64,000 nucleotides of DNA, from positions 16,663,971-16,727,970 of the forward strand of contig CM030360.1 of NCBI GenBank assembly GCA_017893485.1, given 5' to 3'. The DNA is from Hemerocallis citrina (lineage: Eukaryota; Streptophyta; Magnoliopsida; Asparagales; Asphodelaceae). The notes beneath the pieces were generated by a model, which had not been told where the DNA came from, did not search any database, and saw only the letters and a list, made by a program, of their open reading frames with translations. This document shows, piece by piece, positions 21,608 through 32,253 of this stretch (positions within the stretch are counted from its first letter, which is position 1; every line of letters starts with the position of its first letter). The position numbers and the translations under genes are program-made.

Positions 21608-23173
21608 TGTAACGCCCCGAATTCCAAAAATACACTGAATTCGAGATTCCACAGGATCTTTACACTTCTTTCGTACAATTTTACAAGGAATTTAAAACTT
21701 TTCACTTTACATCAGAGTTACATGAAAACTTTACATTTTACATTTTATAGCAGAAGCAATTTACAACATTTGAATAAATGTACATCAACATTGAATAATC
21801 TCTAAACATCTGTTTCTCTTTAATCTTTATCATGTCATTTACCCTGCATACAAAACTATGGGTACGTCAGTTTATTCAACCGACGAACATTATACACGGC
21901 CATCCTCTCTATGCCGGAAATAGTATAACTGATTTTCCATATTTAACAAACACAAACTTGTCACATATCAAACTAAAGGGAATACCCTAATGATGTCGTG
22001 TTGTGAGTGTGCACTTAGTCCTTAATGCGGTTATTTATATTACATGACATTAATGCACACTTGTTCGGATTCTATGCATCCCATACTACATAGGTCCGAG
22101 GGCAAGCCCCTTAATCGTTCTTCATCTTGTAGGGTTCAATCCCTTGTCATGATTTAATCTACTACTGTAACTATGGTAAGTATCCTAGATGTTTTTTGAC
22201 ATACGAACTCATGTCTAGGTGCCCTGGAGGGAATCCCAATGCACTGACACATGACTCATCATGCAGGCATCCTGTGGTAATTCAGCTCCTACCATAGACA
22301 TGACACCACCCGCAGTCGTCAAACACCCCACGAGCGTCGCCATCGGGATGGTACTCTGGAGCAGTATCCACGCCCTATTATGACTCATCATGGGACATCC
22401 TGGGATACTCTCTCGCCGCCAATCCAATGGCCCTCATACTCAATGTTTTTCTCTTACTTTCATCACATCTTCACTATGTAACTAATCCTTAATTCTAATG
22501 AAATCATGAACAAAATCAATCTCTTAGAGTTAGCCCTCTCACTACTACCGGTCTTATTTCTTTCATTTCACAATGACCCAAACTTGGTCTTTTCGATGTC
22601 AATAATTATATTTTATCATTTTTCACTTGCCGGTGTGAGTTTTGACTACACCCTAATTTTTCAATTTCAATTCACAAATTCACATATTTGAGTTTTCATA
22701 CTCAATAACATTTCTTTTTCCAATCACATGATTTCTAAATTATTCATGAGTCAATAACCATACATGGAGTTCAATTACTCATCATGTATTTCATCAAATA
22801 TTTATTTCCACATTAAAAATCATATCACCAATTATATGGTCAAGATGAATATTCACAACTCATTATTGTCACATTATTCTTCAATAAGAATAATCCACAC
22901 AAACTTCACAATATATATTTTCTTTCTTTGTTATTTTTCTTTTCTAGCACTTTATTTTAAGTCCTTTTTCAAAACACATCTCACAAAAATATAAGTGTAG
23001 AACCATAGTTCTAACTACACTTTTATTCCCAAAATGTACTTCATTTCATTCTAATAACGCCCAATTTATTTTTCATAAATCACACATAATTTTAGAATAA
23101 TAATAATATTTTTTTCATAATTTTTAAACATAAAAAACCATCAAAAATATTTTTTTTTCCAAAAAGTTTAATA

Positions 23174-23256
23174 CTGGCCGAGACCAGGATTCGAACCAGC
23201 GACCAGAGAGAACCCAACCGCACGCTCTAGCCATTTAGCTACTTGTGCTCATCGAT
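23174..23256 (-). other. tRNA-like module M2 of LTR L1
   Basis: A box TAGCTAAATGG (23231-23241) and B box GGTTCGAATCC (23187-23197), about 44 bp apart. Pairing of a T-arm is partial and the acceptor stem is not convincing, so this is tRNA-derived or tRNA-like rather than a tRNA gene. Confidence 0.65.
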
Positions 23257-23335
23257 ATAAAGCGGGATTAGAGAGTTATATACTCTCAGACTGAAGCTTG
23301 ATTTAATTTCTTAAACGCACAAAAAAGATGGTGTT

Positions 23336-23432
23336 CTCAAGTATCGAACCAGCGATCCAAGGGAACCAACCGCACGCACTGTAGCGCTAAAGAGTCCCTC
23401 GACCGCTTGAGCTATAGGCTCAAGTTGTCTTG
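23336..23432 (-). other. tRNA-like module M1 of LTR L1
   Basis: A box TAGCTCAAGCGG (23403-23414) matches the pol III consensus; B box GGTTCGATAC at 23341-23350; spacing about 64 bp, like a tRNA with a long variable arm or intron. No clear acceptor stem. Confidence 0.65.
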
Positions 23433-24898
23433 AATACAACTCGAATTTTAATTAAATCAACTCTCTGTTTAATAGAATATTTCGATGTTTCAAAGCTCTC
23501 ATTTGAGTTTTTCCTTTACTAAATTTACTGTAAATCTCTAGAATAATCATTCCAATAATAGTTGATACTCCAGTAATTTAAAAATAATTTTTCCAATAAT
23601 TAAACACATATTTTTCATATAATTAGTTTAAATTGTATGCTACTACTACCACATTTCTTTTTCAACATTTCTTATCCAATTGTAACATCAATATTCTTTA
23701 TATCAATTCCCTGTTTATATTCATTCCACAAACCCACAAAATATATTTTAAGTCATTCATCACAACACTATTACAAAAGGTTCATTCAAGCACATAAAAC
23801 AACATTTTCATCTACTAATATTTGCATATAGTTTTTGATGCTAACAATGAATTTTTCTTCAAGCAATCCATAGCTATAATTATTTTATACACAACTTAAG
23901 TTTGATGATGGAACCACATACAAGCTATTTAACAACATTCCAATCAACTAATAAGCCATTTTTCCAATTAAAATGTACTCTTATTAATCTTTTTCATGTA
24001 TTATCATTTCAATTCAATTCTAGCATGCTATCTAATTAGAAACATGGAAAATAACCCACCTTAATTTGGAGAGAAATCAAATTGCAACACCTCCTAAACA
24101 AGAGTCCTTGCCAAACGAGCGTTCCTCCTCCTCCTCGATGCGCACCCAAGCCTTCAAAGATGCCAACCCGAGCTCCTTGATGCCGGCCTTCCCTTCTTGG
24201 TGCAAACACAACTCCTCTCACACACAACTCTCAATCTTTTATCTCACTTACTATACTACCAACAATGTATTTTCTACTATAGGTTTTGGAGAAATAAAGA
24301 GTACAAAAATAACTAGGCTAGGGGGGGGGGCTATTTATACTAAAATTTTGAGTAAATGGAAGGCTAGGATCAAACTAGGAGTTAGAATTAAAAGGCTAGG
24401 ATTCAAGGGGGAGTTGTAGTAACCAACCATGATCAAGCAACCACCACCCATGACTCCATTATTTTTTTCATTTCCCTCCATATCAAAACCGGCCTACAAG
24501 TGTGCTTTTGCACATGTACGTGCAATGCACGTGCATGCATTAGTCCTCCATTAAAAAAAAGTTGTACATTATATTTTCTACAAAAACAATCTTTAAAAGA
24601 TATTCTATATTACAAGTTGTAATTAAAAGAGAAATAACTCATGGGCTTTAATTAATGGGCCAAATAATAGTTTTACAAAAATAAATTAGATTTGGGCTAA
24701 AAAGAAAGGCTTATGTTTATTTGAAGAAAAATGAGCCTTTATAAAAATAAATGTGAGAACACATATACATATATATATATATATATACATACATCATCCA
24801 TAATGAAAATAATTATAAGATTTCACACTACAAAAATTGCACATGCACACTACGTGCAAAAATTAATAATTTTCATAAATGAAAATCGGGGTATTACA

Positions 24899-25040
24899 CA
24901 TGTTAATGTCTTAACATTTCTTTCAACATGATAATGCCAAGACTCAATATGACACATGGACGGTTGGGAAATTCTAGACAAACATTACACTATTTTCTTC
25001 TTTTGAGAGGGTACGTACTCACTCACTTTTAAACAATTAT
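24899..25040. other. Left-arm inner block, part 2 (copy A, right of the solo LTR)
   Basis: Continues the block interrupted by L1 and matches 25449-25570, with small changes such as CATGATAATGCC for CATGTTAATGCC. No gene. Confidence 0.65.
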
Positions 25041-25123
25041 AGGGGGGGGAGATTTTGATTTTGGGGGAATTGAAGGTGAGCCACTTGATAACTTTCTCTG
25101 TATTTTATTAGCATTCTCTGTAT

Positions 25124-25173
<50 letters not shown>

Positions 25174-25886
25174 AGCATGGAGTAGTATATCTCAAATATT
25201 AGTTTTTTCCATTAATATTTTTTGCTTGATTTACTATTTGGGAGATTCTGGATGGATGGAGGTGGTTGATCTGTCTGGCTTATAATTATATATTCGATAT
25301 TAATTAATAATTAGTATTATTATCATTATTATTGTTATTATTTTCACTTTTTGATTGCCTCGCATGCATACTTACACACATGCTACACGTACGTACCTAT
25401 ATATATATGTATATAAATAACATAACAAACAATGTACGTTTCTTCCCACATGTTAATGTCTTAACATTTCTTTCAACATGTTAATGCCAAGACTCAATAT
25501 GACACATGGACGGTTGGGAAATTCTAGACAAACATTACACTATTTTCTTCTTTTGGGAGGGTACGTACTCATATTGAGTCTTGGCATTAACATGTTGAAA
25601 GAAATGTTAAGACATTAACATGTGGGAAGAAACGTACATTGTTTGTTATGTTATTTATATACATATATATATAGGTACGTACGTGTAGCATGTGTGTAAG
25701 TATGCATGCGAGGCAATCAAAAAGTGAAAATAATAACAATAATAATGATAATAATACTAATATCGAATATATAATTATAAGCCAGACAGATCAACCACCT
25801 CCATCCATCCAGAATCTCCCAAATAGTAAATCAAGCAAAAAATATTAATGGAAAAAACTAATATTTGAGATATACTACTCCATGCT

Positions 25887-25941
<55 letters not shown>

Positions 25942-26005
25942 CAAAGAAAGCTATCAAGTGGCTCACCTTCAATCCCCCCAAAATCAAAATCCCCCCCCCT
26001 CCCCT
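25041..26005. repeat. Near-perfect palindrome, ~430-460-bp arms around a 70-bp spacer
   Basis: Arms 25041-25500 and about 25571-26005 are reverse complements, apart from microsatellite length and an 11-base gap near 25305. The spacer is 25501-25570. The left arm is also a direct duplicate of 21100-25023 minus the solo LTR. This is the centre of the larger inverted duplication. Confidence 0.88.
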
Positions 26006-26505
26006 CCAAAAAAACCATTTAAAAAACTCATTATTTTTAACTATCTCTCTCTTCTCTCTTAACTTTTTCATATTTTTCTTTTTCTCTCTCTCCTTCTCTC
26101 TCTCCCATTCTTTCTTTATTTACTTAGAAAATTAGATTTTACGATTTTAGGTTTTTAAATTTTAAGAATTTTTATGTTTTTTTTATTGCACATGTTATAT
26201 TGAAAATAGCAAATATCTCTTCAACAGTTAATATTTAATCATTTTAAATTTAATAGTTAAAACAGTTAAATTGCACATGTTATGTTTTTTTTATTGCACA
26301 TGTTATATTGAAGTTACATTTTACACCCCATTTATAATTATTTTTCAACATATACTAATGGAAACATGAACTTTTATTTACAACTAATTATTGTCATACT
26401 ATTCAAACTTGAGCTACACAATTGTTTTTTTACTGTTTACAGGGCTTTTTGTGTTTTGTATCGTTCCGAAGACGTGCCATAGGCACGTGCCCATGAGCAA
26501 ATCTA

Positions 26506-26506
<1 letters not shown>
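25934..26506 (+). mobile_element. Non-autonomous Helitron, family A, copy 4
   Basis: The 5' side motif AAAGCTATCAAGTGGCTCAC follows a (TA)n tract (25891-25936). The 3' end is a GACGTGCCATAGGCACGT hairpin, GCCCATGAGCAAAT and CTAG at 26503-26506. A C-rich run at about 25993-26007 is the complement of the G run in copy 3. Confidence 0.8.

Positions 26507-26569
<63 letters not shown>
26507..26569. repeat. (TA)n microsatellite between two Helitrons
   Basis: About 60 bp of TA repeat between the 3' CTAG of copy 4 and the 5' end of the large Helitron. Confidence 0.9.
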
Positions 26570-26579
<10 letters not shown>

Positions 26580-26639
26580 AAACACAAAGAAAGCTATCAA
26601 GTGGCTCACATTCAATCTATCCCAAAATCAATGGACCAG

Positions 26640-27293
26640 ATCTACTCTCACAAAACATATTTTCCCGCTCAAATTTCAAACTCCACAAATTCAAAAACAC
26701 ACACACTCTCTCTCTCTTTTTCCCCAAAAATAAAAAACCCCATTCTCTCTCTCTCTCTTTCGCCCGCCCACTCTCTCTCTCACTGTCTCCCTCTCTCTAT
26801 CTTCCCGCTCTCTCACTCTCTCCCTCCTCCTCCCTTCAGCGCCCCCCCAACCTCCTAACCCACCTCCAGCCTCCGCTCTCACCTCCAGCCTCTGCCTACC
26901 GTCGCTTCCCGACCTCCATCGATTTCACCTCCATCGCAATCGACCCCATCCAACCATCGATTTCACCTCACAGCTATAGGTTGATGGGTTTCCATCGATT
27001 AAACCCTCTTTCTCTCTCATTCGGCTTCTAGGGTTTCTCTTTGGCGGCTGCCTCCGTTTTCTTCGCAGGTATCGACCTCCATCGATTTCACCTCCATCGC
27101 ACTCGACCCCATCCAACCATCGATTTCACCTCACAGCCATAGGTTGATGGGTTTCCATCGATTAAACCCTCTTTCTCTCTCATTTGGCTTCTAGGGTTTC
27201 TCTTTGGCGGCTGCCTCCGTTTTCTTCGCAGGTAACGCAAGGAACCTTAATTTTATTTCTCTATCTGTTTATTAGTCGAGTACTAAACAATCA
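26640..27293 (+). other. Helitron 5' region: CT-rich stretch and duplicated leader of the RPL36 fragment
   Basis: CT-rich to 26890. Then a 163-bp unit occurs twice in tandem (26911-27073 and 27074-27236). Each ends in TTCTTCGCAGGT, which looks like an exon end and GT donor, consistent with a duplicated 5'-untranslated exon of the ribosomal-protein gene next to it. Confidence 0.6.
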
Positions 27294-27389
27294 ATGGGCT
27301 TTTTGAATAGCGGTCTGTTTGTTGGATTGAACAAAGGGGACATCGTCACTAAGAGGGAGCTGCCCGTTAAGCCATCGACCAGAAAGGGG
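27294..27389 (+). pseudogene. Captured RPL36 (60S ribosomal protein eL36) exon fragment
   Basis: An ATG at 27294 opens a frame reading SGLFVGLNKGDIVTKREL and then KPSTRKG, ending at a GT donor (GTATGA) at 27390. This is the N-terminus of eL36, a small basic protein of the large ribosomal subunit. His-to-Asp and similar changes are present. The rest of the protein (about 70 residues) is not found downstream. It is intron-bearing and lies inside a Helitron, so a DNA-level capture rather than a processed pseudogene. Confidence 0.8.
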
Positions 27390-27643
27390 GTATGATTTGG
27401 AAAGCTATGATCTTTTGTTTTGTTTTGTTTTGATTTGTTTTGTTGATTATGATACTAAGTTGATTTGGTTTAGACTTTCTTTGAATAGTTTTATGAGTTG
27501 TGAATGGTGATTAGCGTTCAGTGAGAATGGAAGCGGATGAGAAGATGATAGATTTGTTACTTTAGGTATGAGCACATTGAGATGGGTCTCATGATAGATT
27601 TGGAAAACAACAATGAAGCGGATGAGTTGTGAATGGTGATTAG
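27390..27643 (+). other. Intron-like spacer between captured fragments
   Basis: No coding signal recognised. A segment containing GAGTTGTGAATGGTGATTAG occurs twice (about 27496 and 27624), so the spacer is itself partly duplicated. Confidence 0.5.
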
Positions 27644-29117
27644 GAGACCAATTTGGAGAGGATGAACAAGGGGAGGGCATTGAATTGGGAGGCATTCGAT
27701 ATCCTTGGGAAGGCACTGACCGAGATTATCATTATGAAGAGGTGCATTGAATTTTTTATTTTGTAGTTTTTCTTTTTTCCATTCTTGGTTTTTTTATAGC
27801 TTCAGTCATGTTCATGTTCATTTCCATGTGTTGAACAAGTGGATAACCTTGCTGAACAAGTGGATAAGCTTGCTGAGACGGCTGAAGACCTGTCATGTTT
27901 ATTCGTGGTGAAATTTTTTGATGGGAGTTGTTAACTAAATATGATGGTTTACGATGTTTGTGTTTTTGATTGTGCAGTTGCTGATGTTAGGGAGCCGAGT
28001 TTTGTTGGCATGAAGAAGAAGAAAAAGAAACCGGTTAGTTTTGCATTGAGATTGGTTATAATGTTGGTTAATAATGGAAGAACTAATGGTTATTTTGTGG
28101 TGTTTGTTAGGTGGAAACGGACTTCCTGGAAGATGAGAACGGTGATGCGGCTGATGATGCTGGTGGTGACTGGTGAGTAGTCTATAATTCATAACATTTA
28201 TCTATTGTTGTTCGAAGCTTTAGTAAGTAGTTGCTTATTCATGCAAACTATGTTATTAGGAGACCAATTTGGAGAGGATGAACAAGGGGAGGGCATTGAA
28301 TTGGGAGGCATTCGATATCCTTGGGAAGGCACTGACCGAGATTATCATTATGAAGAGGTGCATTGAATTTTTTATTTTGTAGTTTTTCTTTTTTCCATTC
28401 TTGGTTTTTTTTATAGCTTCAGTCATGTTCATGTTCATTTCCATGTGTTGAACAAGTGGATAAGCTTGCTGAGAAGGCTGAAGACCTGTCAGGTTTATTC
28501 GTGGTGAAATTTTTTGATGGGAGTTGTTAACTAAATATGATGGTTTACGATGTTTGTGTTTTTGATTGTGCAGTTGCTGATGTTGGGGAGCCGAGTTTTG
28601 TTGGCATGAAGAAGAAGAAAAAGAAACCGGTTAGTTTTGCATTGAGATTGGTTATAATGTTGGTTAATAATGGAAGAACTAATGGTTATTTTGTGGTGTT
28701 TGTTAGGTGGAAACGGACTTCCTGGAAGATGAGAACGGTGATGCGGCTGATGATGCTGGTGGTGAGTAGTCTATAATTCATAACATTTATCTATTGTTGT
28801 TTGAAGCTTTAGTAAGTAGTTGCTTATTCATGCAAACTATGTTATTAGGAGACCAATTTGGAGAGGATGAACAAGGGGAGGGCATTGAATTGGGAGGCAT
28901 TCGATATCCTTGGGAAGGCACTGACCGAGATTATCATTATGAAGAGGTGCATTGAATTTTTTATTTTGTAGTTTTTCTTCTTTCCATTCTTGGTTTTTTT
29001 TATAGCTTCAGTCATGTTCATGTTCATTTCCATGTGTTGAACAAGTGGATAACCTTGCTGAACAAGTGGATAAGCTTGCTGAGAAGGCTGAAGACCTGTC
29101 AGGTTTATTCGTGGTGA
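27644..29117 (+). pseudogene. Captured and tandemly amplified eIF2-beta exons
   Basis: Four exon-like blocks of translation initiation factor 2 subunit beta recur in a tandem array. Block a has KLAE-TAEDLS. Block b (27978-28033) has PSFVGMKKKKKKP, the lysine block. Block c (from 28111) has VETDFLEDENGDAADDAG. Block d (28260-28357) has RYPWEGTDRDYHYEE. The order is d-a-b-c-d-a-b-c-d-a, with unit starts at 27644, 28260 and 28849. Periods are 616 and 589 bp; the difference is a 27-bp duplication in block a, present in the first and last but not the middle unit. Splice sites are preserved. The N-terminal start and the C-terminal zinc-binding part of the protein are absent, so no functional subunit can be made. 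Confidence 0.85.
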
Positions 29118-30431
29118 AAATTATGATTTAAAAGAGTGTTTCCACCTGCAACTTTTTTTAATGATCTTTTATTGAGACTCATCACTATAGTGGCACTTGC
29201 ATTTAGTTACGTGACCGACTTGCACATTCTTTACATATTGCAACTTGCATGAAAAAAAATTGTATGTTGGTGTGTGTTCGAGTTTGTGTTTTGTTCGGTC
29301 GATTCCATGGTTATTATGTGTTTTGATGTGAATTTGTGGGTTTTGTATACCTCGAATGACAAGAATAAGGAAATTGTCCTAGGATTTCGCAGGGTATTGG
29401 ATTGTAAGGTAGCTTGGCTTAGAAGTGATCTAGATACTCATGATTATGTCTGCATGGTCAACCATGATCTAGATCTAAAATCTAAAATCTCACTTGAGAA
29501 TGTCTGCATGGTCAACCATGATCAGTATGAGGACTCTTATCTATCTAAAATCTCACTTGAGAATCTCACTTGAGAATCTAAAATCTAAAATCTCACTTAT
29601 CTATGAAAATAGATTGATTCTGATACCAATGCACTTTAATTTGTGCACAGGTCCAAGTATGAGTTGCAAGAATTTTGAAACCGAGTTTGCGTATCATTTC
29701 TTCTGTGAGCGCTTTGAGAACTACATGAAAGTAAGTTTGCTCTTATCTTAGATATTCGGTTTTTCTTCGTTTTGTGTTGTTGCTTATGTTTATTGTTGTT
29801 AGTCACATTCTTCCTAAATACTAATCCTAATACTAGCAATAACTTCTCATCTATAAAGAACCAGCAATACACAAAACATCTATAAAGAACCAGCAATACT
29901 ATGGGGTCATGACTTCACATTACACTTTAATTCTCCTAATGCATGATTAAAACCATGAACCTATTAAAAACAAAATTCTATACTTATTTATGAATACTTC
30001 AGAATTATTTGACTTTCCAATTATGATGTATGATATTATGATAATACTTTGTTTTTAGGTGAAGAACCGTCAACGCAAGCTAAAAGTAATAATTTGTAAA
30101 TAAACCTAGATTACACAAAATTAACAAGTTTAAATTAAGCAATATTTTCTTAGACATGCACCTTTGAATATTATCTTTTATGCACACATTATTATCTTTT
30201 ATGCACACATTTTTTTAATTTTGCTATTTCAACATTAACATTATTTTTAGCATAATAATTTGTGTATTTTTGAATTTTAAATGGACAGAAGAACAACTCC
30301 CCCCCCTCCCCCCCCCCCCCCCCCATACACACCCACCCACCCACCACCACACACACAATATCCTAATATAAACGAACCAAATTTATGCATTCTATATGTT
30401 AACCCTGACACAACATTTTATGTGTTCGCAG
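29118..30431 (+). other. Unassigned Helitron interior with one exon-like block
   Basis: 29440-29600 holds short tandem repeats of ATCTAAAATCTCACTTGAGA and TCTGCATGGTCAACCATGAT. At about 29650-29729 an AG...GTAAGT-bounded stretch could encode NFETEFAYHFFCERFENYMK; I do not recognise the protein. A C-rich run lies at 30299-30323. The rest looks intronic. Confidence 0.4.
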
Positions 30432-32020
30432 CGGGTAACTGACGATGACATAGAAGCACTGATTTTGTAACGCCCCGAATCCCAAATACACTGAATTCGA
30501 GATGTTCTACAGGATCTTTTCACTTTCTTTAGTACACTTTTACAGGGAAATAAAAACTTTTCATCATACATCAGAGTTTACATCATAATTACATCTTTCT
30601 TTTGCACAGCGGAAGTAAAATACAACAATTTGATACAAATACAACAGCATAATGTAATCTTTAAGCATCCATCATCTTTAATCTTTAACATGATATTTAC
30701 CTGCATATAAGACTGTGGGTACGTCAGTTTATTCAACCGACGAACATTATACACGGCCGTCCTCGCTTTGCCGGAAATAGTATAACTTAACATTTCATAT
30801 TTAGCAAACACAAACTTGTCACATTCAAACTAAAGGGACTACCCTATTGATGTCGTGTTATGATTGTGCACTTAGTCCTTAATGCAGTTAATTATGTTAC
30901 ATGACACTAATGCGCACTTGTTCGGATTCTATGCATCCCATATTACATAGGTCCGAGGGCAAGCCCTTATTCGTTCTTCATCTTGATAGGGTTCAATCCC
31001 CCGTTATGTCTTAACTACTACTGTAACTACGGTAGTGTCTTAGATGTCCTATGATCTATGAGCCCATGTCCAGGCAGCCTAGAGGGGAATCCCACGCACT
31101 GTCACGACGCATCGAGCAGGCAACCTATGGACAATTCAGCCTCCGCCATGGAACAATGGCACCACCCATAGCCACTCGAACATCCCACGAGCGTCGCCAC
31201 CGGGACGATAATTCCGGAGTAGCGCCCACGCACTGTCTTGACGCATCAAGCAGGCAACCTGTGAATCGCTCTCACACCGCTATCCGTTGGCCCTCATACT
31301 CATGTTTTTCTTCTACTTTCATCACATCTCCACTATGTACTAGTCCTTAGTTTTATTTTAAAATCATGAACAAAATAATCACTAGAGTTAGCCTCTCCAT
31401 CAACCGGACTTATTCATTTGTTTCATCATGACCAACCTTGGTCTAAATTCAATTCAATTCATTTTTCTCAATGCCGGGGAGACTTAGCTACTCTATTTCA
31501 AATTTCATTTCACAATCTTTAACTCCTGACAATTTCCATGTCGAGTTTTCATGATTACACTTTATTCATAAGTCCACAATGAATACTTTTAATTCACGAG
31601 TTCATAATGAAAACAATTCGTATTTATAGCCAACAATTTCTTTTCCTCTTTCATAAATCATGGTTTTAATTTCATAACCATACATGAATTAATACAACTT
31701 CATAAAATCACATTTCAACCTTCATATTTCATATCTTGCACAATACTCATAATGAAAATAAATAAAATCATGTCACGCCACAAGCACTTATGCCAATTAC
31801 TTTATAATAGCCTATCTTTATAAGTTATAAAATCCACAAGTGTATATCTCATAACTCAAAGCTCCATTTATGCCTTTTTTTCACAAACCATATTGTATTT
31901 CATTCTAAAAATACCCAAATCACTCTTAGAAAATTCCTTGTATTTTTATGAGAATTACCACATTTATTTCATAATTTTTGGACTTCAAAAACACCCAAAA
32001 AAATTATTTTTCCCTATATG

Positions 32021-32098
32021 CCGAAGGCAGGAATCGAACCAGGCGCCGCACCAAGACAGCACAGAGCTCGACCGCTAGGCCGTTCGCCGAGCACGTCA
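32021..32098 (-). other. tRNA-like module M2 of LTR L2
   Basis: B box GGTTCGATTCC at 32030-32040 and A-box-like CGGCCTAGCGG at 32072-32082. Most other bases differ from L1. Confidence 0.6.
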
Positions 32099-32175
32099 TA
32101 ATAGCGACTGGGGTCTATTTATACCCTGAGTTCGCTGTTATAGTTTTTTAGGGAATTTAACCAAAAAGAAGTGTT

Positions 32176-32253
32176 CTGCTCGGATTCGAACTGAGCAACA
32201 CAGAGAAGCCAACCGGCGTCCAAGACCACCTGAGCCACTGGCTCGGGTTGTCA
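32176..32253 (-). other. tRNA-like module M1 of LTR L2
   Basis: A box TGGCTCAGGTGG (32226-32237) fits the consensus; B box AGTTCGAATCC (32181-32191). T-arm pairing of GCTCAG with CCGAGC is nearly complete. Spacing is shorter than in L1, L3 and L4. Confidence 0.6.

Larger units (their letters stand above)
21608..24898 (-). mobile_element. Solo LTR L1 of a ~3.3-kb chromovirus-type Gypsy LTR family
   Basis: Plus-strand ends TGTAACGCCCCGAATT and GGGGTATTACA; perfect 5-bp target duplication CATGT at 21603-21607 and 24899-24903. The undisturbed target is seen at 25449-25453 (CCCACATGTTAATGTC) in the tandem duplicate. No internal region or second LTR, so a solo LTR. The sense strand is minus: a TATAAATA box at 24332-24339, then a leader, two tRNA-like modules, a U5-like region with a degenerate internal duplication, and the end. 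Open frames inside are not conserved between LTR copies and are not genes. Confidence 0.92.

Noticed and set aside
23174..23432. Functional tRNA genes
   Set aside because: A and B boxes are good, but acceptor stems and anticodon arms cannot be drawn convincingly in any of the ten modules, so they are called tRNA-like only.
24036..24419. Overlapping 63- and 117-aa frames in L1, repeated at 41346-41660 in L3
   Set aside because: They lie in the transcribed leader of the LTR just after the TATA box and are not conserved in L2, L4 or L5.
27294..27389. A working RPL36 gene
   Set aside because: Only about 32 codons are present, the rest of the protein is missing, and the fragment lies inside a Helitron with other captured scraps.
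28256..29033. Repeated 62-aa frames (MEMNMNMTEAIKK...) at 28256-28444 and 28845-29033 on the minus strand
   Set aside because: They are antisense shadows of the duplicated eIF2-beta exon d and its intron.
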